From Siniperca chuatsi (taxonomy: Eukaryota; Chordata; Actinopteri; Centrarchiformes; Sinipercidae): a DNA stretch of 64,000 bases. Below the pieces are notes generated by a model that searched no databases, had not been told where the DNA came from, and was given only the letters and a program-made list of their open reading frames with translations. The stretch spans positions 28,141,042-28,205,041 of the forward strand of contig NC_058057.1 of assembly GCF_020085105.1 (NCBI RefSeq), in the 5' to 3' direction. Of this stretch, positions 13,171 through 25,485 are shown one piece after another. The number at the start of each line of letters is the position of its first letter. The stretch's first letter is position 1. The position numbers were made by a program, and so were the translations under genes.

Positions 13171-14831
13171 TTAATCAACTCCAGCTGCGTGATGAAGAAA
13201 TTAATATCTCTTCTCTGCCTGTCGGACATTACTGGAGAAGGTAAAGAAGTTGCGTTTGAAAGTTTATTCTTCACTTTGGAAACAGCAATTTGAATGAAGA
13301 GTAAATAAAATGGAGAGTTTGAACATCTGCTGGCGTAGCTCGAGTGAAACGGCTGAAAGCTCCGGAACAAGCGAGCGGACCTTGAGTTTCAGGTCGATCG
13401 TCTCTCTGTCTGACTTCAACATTTCTGCCTCCACCCTTCGTTTGTTTACGTTACCCAGAATGCAAAGCCGGGGCGTGACTGGAAGTCTCGGCTCCACCAG
13501 AGCGGCGTCTCCGGGGGTCAGGAGGTCAGCGGGTCGCTGGCTCGGCCAATGGGAGCGCGGCCTGTGAGCTCGGTCTGTTTTCTCAACTGCTGCTGCTCAT
13601 TAGGAAGCAGAATCAAGAGTCTCAGAGGAGACTGAACAGAGACCAGCAGCCGGACCGCAGGGAGGTTCACGGGCTGGAGGTCTGAGGAGGAGGAGGAGGA
13701 GGAGGAGGAGGAAGCAGCTCCCACGTCAGTAAAATACATTTTCCAGCTGCTAATCCTGTGTCCACGTGTTAATCGTTCATTTATCTCTTGTTACGTGTGC
13801 CAGCAAATCGTTTCGGAGTATTTTATATCAAAGTGCGTCTTTCCTCTTGCTCTGACAGTCCTTCAGGACTCGTGTTGGTGACGTAAACGTATCCTGGACT
13901 GTTAGCCGATGCGGCTAATTTAGCCGCCAGCGTCCTGCTGCTCTATCGAGGCAGCTGAGCGAGAGTGTGTGGACGAGAGCAGTCCTGCGGCGCCGTACCG
14001 CGCCGTCGTTGCTAAGCCACGCCCCTATTTTTTCGCAATCCAATCAAATTTCTCGTTGCTACTAACCGCCGCACCTGTTTGACGCTGAAATACGGCCCGC
14101 GACTGACGTTAAAGCCGCTCTGTGGAGTTTTAAACGTTATGTTGACGTGCCGTGTTTCTGTGTGTGAATCCTTGAGCTCTAGCTAACGCGTCGAGTGCAT
14201 TTCCTTCCTCGTAAAACATTTTAAGTATTTTAAATCCGCCATTGTTCACGTCCACGTTTCCAGACGTCCCCTGTCTCTGTTGGCGCATTGCATCATAGCA
14301 ATAGTGTGACACCATTGGTCGGACTGTGTTTCTGTCACCAGAGTGCGCCTGAAAATACGTCCTTGTGTGCACGAGATAAAACGAAACCCGCTCGCAGAAA
14401 AGCGGCTCCACGGCGCTGCCGGACGTCAAAACCTCCGCACTGTACACTTCACCGTCGTCTTTGTTTTAAAGTTACGAAATAAATTAACATAAAAGTACAA
14501 GTATCTCAAAGTTGTACTCAACTGCAGTACGAACTTGAGTAAATGTACTCAGTTACTTTCCACCGCTGTTAGCAGGTACGGTGTTTACCGTGTCCACCGT
14601 CTCAGTTTAGTTCGTTAGCGTGCTAACAGTCGCTAATTAGCACGAAGCACAAAGCTGAATGGAACCTGTCCGTTAACCGAGCGCGTCGACTCCATACCGA
14701 CGTCTCGCTGCGGAACCAGCGGAGACGAAACGCAGCTCCCCCCCCCCTCCTTCACCCCGTCAGACTGATGGAGTTACACACATTTGAAAACACTTGACCT
14801 ACATATCCAGAGACCGCATCTGCAGCTTTGG

Positions 14832-14876
<45 letters not shown>

Positions 14877-16500
14877 AGCAGAAACCAGCTTTGATCAGCA
14901 GCAGACTGAATTCACACACTGTAAAAAGAGTCCAGTGGATTTAGCTCGACTCGGTCCTCCGAGGCGCACCTCAGCTCTTCGTCTCACATCATAACTTCAT
15001 CACCTCCAGATGTCACGTGCTGCTTTTGTGACGCTCGTATTTATTTTTAAGACTTAAAACATAAAACTGGAATCATGTTGCTGAGACATCGGATTGTTTT
15101 CTGCTGATTTAAATACAATAACCAACAACATGCTAACTGTTTTTTTTTTTTTGCTAGCTGATGTTACGGTATACAAGCAGCTAGCATATTTGATGTTATG
15201 CTGTTTGTAGCCCTGCGGTGTTTCCGAGGACATATTTAGCCTAGCATAGCACAAATACTGGGGGAAACTGCTAACCAACGTAGCTACATAAAAGCTAGCA
15301 TAATCAGTGTTATGTTTGGTATAGCTAGTTGATATTATGATAGCTAAAAAAAGAGAATATCTAGCATAATTCTAGCTGTTTGTTGCTAACTGATGTTGTG
15401 GTATCTTTGGTGTGTATAGCTAGTTGGCGTTACGGCAGGTAAACTCACATCACATCCAACAATATGCCGACTGTTCCTTGCCAGCTGATGTCATGCTAGC
15501 TACAAAAAAAGCTAGCATATCTGATGTTATAGTAGCTAATTGTAGCCTAAATCAGACGGCTTTGGAAGTCGCTATAACCGAGATAATGAGACATTTTCAA
15601 AGAAGCTGGGAACTGGTGACGTAAACTGATCCCACTGGGAGATTTATTTAGCTCTGGTAGGAAAATAAGACTTTATTTGCAGCGTACGTTAACCTGTCAG
15701 GTGTTTACATCTTCTCATACAGCTCAGGGTTTCAGTGTGATGAGTTTTAGGGTCAAAGGTCAGTCAGGGTTTCTCCATCATATTATATTATGAGTGGCGG
15801 CAGCGGGGTTGGAGGTGAAGTCCAACCTGAGCAGGTTTTTCGTGATGCTCTCGCGTCCGGATCTGCTCGTCCTCTTTAAGGCCTCGATGACAGAAAAGCT
15901 CGTCTCGCCCTCAGCAGAAGACAGAGACGTTTCACTGCGGCGAGGTCACAGGTCGGAGAGACGCCGTTTAATGTTAAAATGACCCGTCATCAGACGCCGT
16001 CAGCTTCCATCACTCACCTCAGCGTGAGTCGCAGTAGGATCTGTGTTTACGCAGCTCAGTACTCTTAAACACTCGAGGTCCTGGGGGATGAGGCCCAGGA
16101 GGTGGAGTCACACGGGGTGGTGGGGGCGGGTGGGGCTGGCTTATTTCTAAAAATCCACAACCATCTCTACAGTCTTTAGACTGCTTTGAGCTCCAGGTTA
16201 CTCTGACCGCAGCAGGTAACCAGGTGGTCAGTGTCCGTCCGACAGAAACGCCGACAGACTTTCTTTGCAGGCGTTAACGCGCGTGTGTGTGTGTTTGCTA
16301 CGGACGCAGGCCTGCGTGCTGCTGCGTGAACCTTTAAACACGGACAGAAAGTTCAGACGCTCAAAGTGAACAACTGAGTGCACTGAGTTTCCTTTAGACA
16401 CAATCGGTTCTGCTTTCGTTTTTTCTGGTTTTGTGTATCAACTGGTTCACTCGTCCAGAGAGAGAGAGAGGGAGGGAGGGAGGGAGTCACCTCATCAAAG
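13171..16500. other. Gene-free interval with simple repeats
   Basis: No supported exon. Contents: a (GAG)n run at 13684-13713; a fish repeat fragment at about 14505-14575 (AAGTACAAGTATCTCAAA...CAGTTACTTTCCACCGC); a (GT)n run at 14834-14875; a degenerate GCTAGC-rich tract at about 15110-15560; and a DR1 pair GGGTCA-A-AGGTCA at 15750-15762. Short open frames here have no recognisable domains. Confidence 0.55.
15110..15560. repeat. Degenerate tandem of GCTAGC/GATGTTAT units
   Basis: Motifs such as GCTAGCTGATGTTA, GCTAGCATATTTGATGTTAT and TAGCTAGTTGATATTATG recur about every 40-60 bp. The copies are diverged and boundaries are approximate. Confidence 0.6.
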
Positions 16501-16523
16501 CTGCTGTGGAAGCCAGACAGTCT

Positions 16524-16526
<3 letters not shown>

Positions 16527-16580
<54 letters not shown>
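16527..16580. repeat. (CA)n microsatellite
   Basis: About 27 uninterrupted CA units. Confidence 0.95.
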
Positions 16581-16582
<2 letters not shown>

Positions 16583-16665
16583 TGTGGAAAAATCAGACAA
16601 GGTCAGACGGGGCCAAGCGCCTGCTTCCTGTCCCTCGTTTCCCACCTTCCTGTACTGACCTCAGG

Positions 16666-16760
<95 letters not shown>
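16666..16760. repeat. (GT)n microsatellite
   Basis: About 47 uninterrupted GT units. It lies 85 bp from the CA array at 16527-16580 in the opposite sense, so the two can pair as an inverted repeat. Confidence 0.95.
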
Positions 16761-16761
<1 letters not shown>

Positions 16762-16875
16762 TCCAGTCCTCCCAGTTCACCAGTGTGAAGCAGAACTGAG
16801 CAGGAAACTGAGGTCACACAGAACAATACTGTTTATTACCAGCAGACTGAAGCGTCTCAGCAGCTGCTGGACTGT

Positions 16876-17342
16876 GATGAGACGTGCTTCGTCGTTCATG
16901 CTCCCCTCAGGATGAACTGTAATAACTCTGCTGATCCTCTGACTTTCCATCTAGCGCCACCATCAGGTCGACATGTTAACGCGTCCGACACTTTGGTTTC
17001 TGACCAAACACCTGCAGAGCTGCTGACGCTCCCATCAGCCTCAGCTGCGCTCTGTGTTCACTGCTGACTAGCTAATGTTAGCATGCTAACACGCTAAGCT
17101 AAGATGGTGAACATTATACCTGCTAAACATCAGCATGTTAGCGCTGTCACTGTGAGCATGTTAGCGGGCTAATGTTAGCATTTAGTAGCCTGCTAACATG
17201 GCTGCAGACCGCGAGGAGGAAACACGTGTTTATTGACTCGACGCGAGAAGAATCTGCTCAGCTGATTAAACTGATTCGATTTTCTGAGTTTTAAGATGAT
17301 GAGAAACACTTTTACAGCGATCTTAAGGAGACGTGGATTTCT
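16876..17342 (-). repeat. Inverted segmental duplication, right copy
   Basis: Reverse-complement partner of 12450-12865. This copy keeps the part missing on the left (TAGTCAGCAGTGAACACAG...GCAGGTGTTTGG when read on the minus strand). It includes a long TAGC-palindromic dispersed repeat whose other copy is at 30775-31100. Confidence 0.85.
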
Positions 17343-17399
17343 GTGCACCGTAACATTAACGCTGAGGGGTCACAGGGCCGACCTCGACGGACCGACGGA

Positions 17400-17502
17400 C
17401 ATTTACGTGACCTGCAGAGCTGATGGCGTTCCCATCAGCCTCAGCTGCGCTCTGTGTTTAATGCTAACTAGCTAATGTTAGCATGCTAACACGCTAAACT
17501 GG
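17400..17502 (-). repeat. Further partial copy of the TAGC-palindromic repeat
   Basis: CCTGCAGAGCTGATGGCG, then CAGCCTCAGCTGCGCTCTG and GCTAACTAGCTAATG, repeats 17008-17098 with a few changes, about 400 bp away in the same orientation. Confidence 0.75.
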
Positions 17503-17737
17503 TGGACTTAACCGCCAAAATAAGACGGTTGGTTAGATTCCTTTCTTATTCAGATAATGTGACAAGAATCTGAACCAGGATTCGGTCAGAACTGGAATCA
17601 ATAATCAATAATCAGAATTTGATAAATCTAAATGTTAAACAAACCTTCATTCATGTTCAGCTCATTCTGGTCGATGGAGCGTTGATGGAGTCCCTGTTTA
17701 ATATGTAGTGAGTTGTTTTTTATTTCCTGCTGCTGCT

Positions 17738-18352
17738 GTGTCAGCGGGGCCTCCAGGGGCCTCCATCAGGCACCATCAGGGGTCTCCAGGGGCCTCCATC
17801 AGGGGCCTCCATCAGGCACCATCAGGGGTCTCCAGGGGCCTCCATCAGGGGCCTCCATCAGGTACCATCAGGGGCCTCCATCAGGCACCATCAGGGGTCT
17901 CCAGGGGCCTCCACCAGGGGCCTCCATCAGGCACCATCAGGGGTCTCCAGGGGCCTCCATCAGGCACCATCAGGGGCCTCCATCAGGGGCCTCCATCAGG
18001 TACCATCAGGGGCCTCCATCAGGCACCATCAGGGGCCTCCATCAGGGGCCTCCATCAGGCACCATCAGGGGTCTCCAGGGGCCTCCATCAGGCACCATCA
18101 GGGGCCTCCATCAGGCACCATCAGGGGTCTCCAGGGGCCACTATCAGGGGCCTCCATCAGGGGCCTCCATCAGGCACTATCAGGGGTCTCCAGGGGCCAC
18201 TATCAGGGGCCTCCATCAGGCACCATCAGGGGCCTCCATCAGCGGGCCTCCAGGAGCCACTATCAGGGGCCTCCATCAGGGGCCTCCATCAGGCACCATC
18301 AGGGGTCTCCAGGGGCCACTATCAGGGGCCTCCATCAGGCACCATCAGAACA
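17738..18352. repeat. Minisatellite of GGCCTCCATCAGG/CACCATCAGG units
   Basis: About 600 bp are built from 10-13 bp words (GGCCTCCATCAGG, CACCATCAGG, GGTCTCCAGG, GGCCACTATCAGG), most ending in AGG and combining into 33-36 bp higher-order units. Open frames of 244 and 296 codons pass through it only because unit lengths are largely multiples of three; they have no domain content and I do not call them genes. Confidence 0.9.
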
Positions 18353-18949
18353 GCAGAAGAAGGCAGCGGCGATGGATGCAGCCACGCCAAGCGACGGCAG
18401 CATCAAGAAGACGGAACACGAGAAGCTCGAAACACGCCGAGGCCTGAAAGAGGAGCTGGAAAACATGTGGAGGGTAAAGGCAACAGCGGTGCCAGTGGTG
18501 ATGGGAGCACTGGGGGCTGCGACCCCCAAACTGGGAGAGTCCAGGTACAACAAGTCTCTGTCAGGAGGACACGTACCACCGCGCCATTTAGACCTTAATT
18601 ATTTGGTCAGTTTATGCAAAAAGTGTCTGTTTGGAAATTTGTTTTTATTTTTCCGGAGATGTGAGGACGGACCGGTCAACGTCCGTCATCCTCCGGGAGA
18701 ACCGCTTCGTCTCAGCAGCTCGTTTGCTCTGATGTCTCTGCAGCGTTTAGATACATGACCAAATTCCTTTTGGCCTCAGGGTGTAAATCTGATATTCAGT
18801 TTGTCTGAAGGGGAAGTGAAGCTTCGTGTTTTTACTGGACAGCTGAACATCGGAGCTTCTCACTGCGCTACGATACGCGCGAATAACCATAAATGAAAAC
18901 TAACAGAGGCGGTGCAGTCTGCAGTTTGACTGTAAATATACATTAGCAG
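18353..18949. other. Gene-free interval between minisatellite and Penelope-like copy 1
   Basis: A 128-codon frame starting at 18372 on the plus strand shows no recognisable motif and partly reads out of the adjoining minisatellite. I do not support a gene here. Confidence 0.45.
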
Positions 18950-19582
18950 ACGGTGTAGACCCTCATTCGTCCAGGACTGGTCTATCGTAGAAAAGGTTTC
19001 AGTCGTAGTCGTCTGGACGCTGTTTTCAGAATCAGGACGTTTCGGCTCCCATCCGGAAGTCATTCTCAACTGTGAAAATGGTCTGAGAACTCAGAAATGT
19101 AAGCTACTCTGTGTTGCTTAAGCCCCGCCCTCAGGGAGGAGACTGAAGAAGAGTTGGATTGAAAGAGGAGTCAAGGAAGCCATTTTTGTGAAAAAAGAAA
19201 ACCCCTCTTTGAACAGAAATGGTGGTCTGAGATTCAACCTGCCCAAAGTTTACCACAGTGTATTAACACCGTGGTCAAGCCAATCACATGCTAATCAGGT
19301 ACTGAACAGTGATGAGGGAGGTGCAGCCAGAAAACAACAGGCCTGATTACTGATTACTGGGCCATCATGGAAACTATTAGGTCAGTTTCAGGTGAAACTA
19401 GCTATTAACAGATACTCAGGTAGACTCCTCCCTGAGGGCGGGGCTTAAGCAACACAGAGTAGCTTAAATTTCTGAGTTCTCAGACCATTTTCACAATTGA
19501 GAATGACTTCCGGATGGGAGCCGAAACGTCTTGATTCTGAAAACAGCGTCCAGACGACTACGACTGAAACCTTTTCTACGAT
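18950..19582 (+). mobile_element. Penelope-like foldback element, copy 1 (non-autonomous)
   Basis: A unit of about 630 bp with long inverted arms (about 18988-19143 and 19420-19580) that share CGTAGAAAAGGTTTCAGTCG, CGTTTCGGCTCCCATCCGG and AAGCCCCGCCCTCAGGGAGG blocks. Between them a plus-strand remnant reads [18 protein letters not shown] then [15 protein letters not shown], which resembles the tail of the GIY-YIG endonuclease encoded at the 3' end of Penelope-like retroelements. The left end has an extra tail of about 38 bp beyond the inverted arm. A direct repeat, ATACATTAGCAG (18938-18949 and 19581-19592), brackets the element as a target-site duplication. No reverse transcriptase is present, so the copy cannot move by itself. 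Confidence 0.75.
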
Positions 19583-19592
19583 ACATTAGCAG

Positions 19593-20309
19593 TGTTTGAA
19601 CTGATGAAGCCTGAGGAAGAGGATCGCTGGTCTCAGCACTAACGAGTTCTTCTTCCTCTCTGTCGCTCAGGTTTTAGGGGGGGAGGGGGGGGTGTTATTG
19701 TGTCTCTTCCTGGGTGTCACAGTGAAATCAGTCGTGGGCGTCGACGTCACGCAACGCTGCTGCTGCTAATGAAACCTTCATGGTTGGACGAGGAAGAGGA
19801 TTTAACCTCACACACACACACTCTGGTTAACTGAAGAGGAAGGAGACGACGTGGGAGGAAGAACATTTTACATCCTTCCAGAGCAGAAATATACTAAAGG
19901 TCCCAGAAATGTTTGATCCTATGCAGAAAAGATAAACATTTTTCAGGACTGAGATCAGATCTGAGTCGACCTGAATCCGCCTGTGTGTGATTTGCATTTG
20001 AGACATTTTTTACAGCGTGGTGTGTTCGAGGCCTCTCCGAGGTCTCCGGTGGTTTTTAATGAGAGCTGGTCTGGAAACCATTCGCAGAGCTGCAGTCAGG
20101 CCGCGCTGCTTCCTGCTCTCATGTGTTTATGGAACATTTGCTCTCAGATTGTTTCCTCTGCTGAAACCTGCTGGAAACACGAAGCTGCTCGTTCCATCAG
20201 CTGTTCTCTCTTTTAAACCTTAAACCCTGAATCCTGTTTCCTGTAACGCAGCTTTAAAGTCGTTAAAACCCTTTTTTCATGTGTGGAAATATTCTCTTTA
20301 CGCTGTGAC
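19593..20309. other. Gene-free interval
   Basis: Only a poly-G-rich tract (about 19676-19692) and short unremarkable frames are visible. Confidence 0.5.
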
Positions 20310-20769
20310 TTCACACTGTAACACAGACCTCACCTGTAACACAGACCTCACCTGCACCACAGACTTCACACTGTAACACAGACCTCACCTGCACCACAGA
20401 CCTCACCTGCACCACAGACTTCACACTGTAACACAGACCTCACCTGTAACACAGACCTCACCTGCACCACAGACCTCACCTGCACCACAGACTTCACACT
20501 GTAACACAGACCTCACCTGTAACACAGACCTCACCTGTAACACAGACCTCACCTGCACCACAGACCTCACCTGCACCACAGACCTCACCTGCACCACAGA
20601 CCTCACCTGTAACACAGACCTCACCTGTAACACAGACCTCACCTGTAACACAGACCTCACACTGTAACACAGACCTCACCTGTAACACAGACCTCACCTG
20701 CAACACAGACCTCACCTGTAACACAGACCTCACCTGTAACACAGACCTCACCTGCAACACAGACTTCAG
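20310..20769. repeat. 18-bp minisatellite (ACAGACCTCACCTGTAAC)
   Basis: About 25 tandem units alternate between ...CTGTAACACAG and ...CTGCACCACAG forms, with occasional CTTCACACTG variants. The units are in frame, which explains the open RSVLQV-type frames on the minus strand. Confidence 0.92.
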
Positions 20770-20771
20770 GT

Positions 20772-20865
20772 AGAGGAAGAGAAGGAGGAGGAAGAGAAGG
20801 AAGAGGAGGAGGAGGAAAACAAGGAGGAGGAAGAGAAGGTAGAGGAAGAGGAGGAGGAGAAGGAA

Positions 20866-20901
<36 letters not shown>

Positions 20902-21116
20902 GAATAGAAGGAAGAGAAGGAGGAGGAGGAAGAGGAGAAGGAAGAGGAGGAAGAGGAGGAGGAGGAAGAGGAGAAGGAAGAGGAGGAGAAGAAAGAGAAA
21001 GAGGAGGAGGAAGAGGAGAAGGAAGAGAAAGAGGAGGAGGAAGAGAAGGAAGAGGAGAAGGAGGAGGAGGAGAAGGAGGAAGAGGAGAAGGAGGAAGAGG
21101 AGGAGCGGCTCCCTGT
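20772..21116. repeat. Polypurine (GGA/GAA)n tract
   Basis: About 345 bp in which the plus strand is essentially only A and G (GAGGAAGAGAAGGAGG-type words). It directly adjoins the pyrimidine-rich tract that follows. Confidence 0.95.
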
Positions 21117-21594
21117 CCCCTCGTCCCCTCGTCCTCTCGTCTCCTCGTCCCCTCGTCCCCTCGTCCTCTCGTCCCCTCGTCCCCTCTCGCCCCTCGTCCC
21201 CTCGTCCTCTCGTCCCTCGTCCCTCGTCCCCTCGTCCCCTCGTCCTCTCGTCCCTCGCCTCGTCCCTCGTCCCCTCGTCCCCTCGTCCCCTCGTCCCCTC
21301 GTCCCCTCGTCCCCTCGTCCCCTCGTCCCCTCGTCCTCTCGCCCTCGTCCCTCCCTCGCCCCTCGCCCCTCGCCCTCTCGTCCCTCGTCCTCTCGTCCCT
21401 CGTCCCCTCGCCCCTCGCCCCTCGCCCTCGCCCCTCCCCTCGCTCCTCGTCCTCGCCCCTCGCCTCGCCCCCCTCCTCGTCCCCTCCTCCCCTCGTCCCT
21501 CGCCCTCTCGCCCCTCGTCCCCTCGTCCCTCATCCCTCGTCCCCTCGTCCCTCGTCCCTCGTCCCTCGCCCTCGCCCTCCTCGTCCTCCACAGA
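21117..21594. repeat. Pyrimidine-rich (TCCCCTCG)n tract
   Basis: About 480 bp of CGTCCCCTCGTCC and CGCCCCTCG words on the plus strand. Strand asymmetry flips abruptly at 21110-21118 from pure purine to mostly pyrimidine. Long low-complexity minus-strand frames (RGTRGRGDEG type) run through it and are not genes. Confidence 0.95.
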
Positions 21595-24500
21595 CACACG
21601 GAGCTCGTTATGCTAATAAACAGATGCTAACTGCAGCTAACGATCGAGCCTAATTAGCTGAGACCAACCAGAGTCTGTTCACATCAGAGGGGGGATCAAT
21701 GATCAATGATCCGCTGAGTAACGTTGTCGTAGCCTGTATGTGCTCGTCAATACGGAGAGGAGGTCGGGTATTAAGTGGTTTACTTATTAGAAAAATAAAC
21801 TTGCCAATCTAAAAATATATATTTAGTATATAATCATTTCTTTTCCTCTTCACATTTTTGAGATTAACATTAGCCGTTATCGTTATTATTCTCTAATATT
21901 TACACTTACACGTTGTTGGACAGCTGGACTAACTAGTCGTTATTTAGCATCCACGCTAATCACTAGCTAACGTAACTCACCAACTAAACCCGATCACCAA
22001 GTCGTTTGTAACACAGCCGTTTATTTGTCTTTAGCACGACACGCAGGTGCTACAGGGTCCTCTGGTGAGCCGGGACCAGATCGGGACGCTCGCCGAGTCT
22101 TGTGGGACGTTCGAGAGCACAGAGATCGTCCTCGTTTGTTTCTCCTCTGGACTTCATGACGGTGAACAGGAAGAATTTAAGAACAAAGTTGGACGTGTTT
22201 TCTTAGATCGATGAGTCTTTCATCCAGAGTTTTTCCATCGTCGGCGAAGCAGCAGAGGAACGAGGCTCTCAGTAATCACAGATATCAGACTCCTATCAGA
22301 GGAAATACTCAGCTGATCCGCAGTGTTTCCATCTCTGCTGCGCTCTGATCAGATGTTTGGCAGCAGATCAAAGACAGCGTTAACTCTCAGCTGGATCCTC
22401 TCCAGTCTGATAAATCTGCGGATTCTGCTCCGGATAATTGAGACCAACGCCGGGCCTTCTGGGTAATGGGAGCACGAGGTCACACAGAAGTCACGGAGGG
22501 AAAATATATGTAAAATAACGTCAAAAATATCCGTTTTTACCACCGGATTTTAATTGTAGAGCTTTTCAAGAGACACTGACTGTTCGTAAGCTTGGCTTCG
22601 ATTCTAACCACAAACAGGAGGTGAAGAGGTTAAAGGTCACGAGACACAGATAATAGATGCAGCAGATATTAAAGTAACAACAGAAGACAGAGGGGTGAGC
22701 GCTCCCGTCAAACTTAAACTAATTTTTACTGCCCGGCTGTAAAACTGGAAACGGCTTTTCAAAATATGGAAGTGAACGCTGCCGAGAATCAAATTATCAC
22801 CACAGACGTCGACAGCAGGGAGCCGACAGGAGACCGGACAGAGCAGAGAGGATTGTGGGAGCAGTTGAAGGTCTGTGGGGTATCTCTGGTCCCTGTAGTC
22901 CCTCCGGGACAGGGGTTTTCAAAGTCTGACAGCCCCCCTCAGACAAAGTCGAGACAACGGCGCCTCCCCCAACGCCGCCACCCCAAATTGTTGTATATGA
23001 ACGGACAGAGGAGAGTGTGACTGTTTTATAAAAGAACCAAGAGTCTCAGTAATGTCAAAAATATATATTGATAGCGCAGGATGAAAAACCTTTCGGGGCG
23101 GGGCCGCGCTGAACATTTCAGACTGGTCGAGCTCCGAGCGGCGGCGCAGCGGCGGTTTGACCGTCTGGATCGACGCGTTGCCGGGTCGCAGGCCGGCCTT
23201 CTCCGGTGAAGCCGCGGTGGGAGGCGGCGGGTGACCAGTCGGTCGAAGGCGAATCACATACGGCCCACATGCTGCTTGTTAAATGCTGTAACGCTAACTA
23301 ACTTCATGCTATTGCTACCCTAACCAAAAGCTAACGTTAGCGACATGCTAACGTTAATGGTTTAGAATCGTGGCGTTTGTAAGACAAGCGTCGGCTGAAC
23401 CGATCGTACAGAATGACATCTCGTTAATGGCGTCGCAGTGAGACGCGTTAGTGTTTTTCAGATGAAGCGTTGCGGTAAAGTGAAGTGGCGGCTGCAGACC
23501 GGCGTGTTTCCTCCTGCGACGCCGGCAGCCCTCGCGTCTCCTGCTGAAGCACGCAAACGCTGCGTTTCACACGTTTATATTTCTGCAGATTAATAAACAG
23601 CTGTGGGACTGAATGTGTGAACAGCGGCTGTTCTTGTGTCTGAAGACAAGTGTACGCTGCTGTATGTGTAGAAAGCTCAGGGTTTCTAACAGGTGACAGT
23701 GCACAGGTAAAACAAGCAAAGGTCCTCGTGCTGAACTGCAGGTGATGAGTTTAATCAGTTAAAACAACAGTTGTGCAGCTGTGTGATGGTGTAAGATAAT
23801 GGCGTACTCTGCCTGATCTTCCCGGGTCTTTAGACCGCGGTGGAAACGCAGACGACAGCGGGCTGAAGGACCTTTTAGTTCCTTGGAAAGTGGCTCCTGG
23901 GGATAAAAGTTCCTGGTACTTTGGGTGGAAACGCAGCTTTAATCTCCTCCATCAGCTGTGAGTCTCTGCTGCAGCTCCACCTGCTGACAAACTACAATTA
24001 ACTTCCTGTTTTTACACCACCTGCATGCACCTGTCCCTTTCACCTCACACAGTCTCTTTGCCTGAAAACTCTCTCTCCTGTAAAAGTGTCTTAAATATGC
24101 ATTTGAGGGTAACTATCATGCTAACAGACTGAGGCTAAAGCTAACAGTTCCCAGGTCATGATAGCACGCTAACAGACACAACTGCCTTCATGACAGCTCC
24201 TAAAAAGGAAACACAGCTACAAAAATCCCTTGCCCTCTTTGGATCGAGTCCAGACTGAGTAAAACCTGCAGGCGAGACCACAAAAATGTGGACTCCAAAC
24301 ATCGGCTCTGTGTTCCTGGTTGTGTTTAGCGACAGCTAATCATGTCTGCTAATGACAGAGCTGAACAGCTGTGCTGCTTTTTAATCCCCTCTCTAATTTC
24401 AGCCTCTTATCCTCCATCTCAGTCTGCTTCCTCTCTCAGTTATTTGCATATTTTCAGTCTACCTTAAACTCTTATCTGCAGGCCGGGATATAAAAACACA

Positions 24501-25485
24501 GCGAGGTCAGGAGCTCACAGACATTAGCATTTTATTTTTAGAGGTCAATTTTATCCGAAGCATCTAATCAAAACAGCAGGAGGGCTTTTATTTTCGGCTC
24601 TGAAGGGCCTCGAACTACACGTGTTGGGTACATGTGTCCACTGGCATATGAACGCCGATGCGTTCACTTACTGTTGTACGTACTCTAGTACATTTGAACA
24701 TCCCATAATGCCTCTCGGCACCCCCCACAGACAGGGTCTAAACTTGACAGCTTCAAACGCCAATCTGTCCAGTGCATCCTGGTCTTCTGAGGCTGCCGCA
24801 CTGCATTCTGGTCCGTCTCTCTGTCTCTGATTGTTGAAAGTAATTTTCAGCTTCTGACGTTGTTTATGGAGGAAATGAACAGGAGTGATACTTGTTGCTA
24901 GATAACAATCATGGTTTCCTCTCTCCGCTGGAGATTTAACCTTTACATCCTTTGTTTATCCACAGAGAAAGTTTTGCATCTTTTGCCTGTAAACATCTGA
25001 TCAAATACAGTGTTTAGAGGAAAACCTCTGTGGGGAATGGAAACTAGATGCAATCAGACATATATAAATTAACTATGACAGCTTGAATGTACTGAAAGAA
25101 AACCTGCTTTTTGCTTTAAACATCCAAAAACGAGAATGCAGTAAAAACCTCAATAAACATCATCTGAGACACAATCGATGTTGTCTAAACCTGTCAACAC
25201 ACTCCCGCTGTGTCTGCTTGGATTTGAACATGTTTCAGACTAGCATTAGGGTGAGGATCCAACGAAGAGTCCTCACAAGGACAGGAAGACAAGCGTGTGT
25301 GCCGCAGACGTCTACCTGCAGATCAATGTGTCTGAGGGTCACGTGATCAAAGTCTGTCAGAGCTGTTGTGTTGATCGGGAATGAATTGATCAGAGTTATT
25401 GATCAGCCCGCAGTCAGAGTGCAGGGATTAGTGAGCTCAGACACATCTGCCTGCTGCAGACCGCAGGAAGACGAAACACAGAAAG
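21595..25485. other. Gene-free interval
   Basis: I found no conserved exon. There are scattered GCTAACGTTAGC-type motifs (around 23281-23355 and 24115-24170) and a moderately CpG-rich patch at about 23090-23240. None of the open frames (60-112 codons) carries a recognisable domain. Confidence 0.5.

Noticed and set aside
17708..18598. Frames of 296 and 244 codons with GPPSGTIRGLHQ repeats
   Set aside because: They arise from a minisatellite with in-frame unit length; no flanking exon structure, domain or credible start context.
20494..21599. 367- and 277-codon minus-strand frames rich in RGDEGTRG and poly-Ser/Leu
   Set aside because: Low-complexity translation of polypurine/polypyrimidine and 18-bp repeat tracts.
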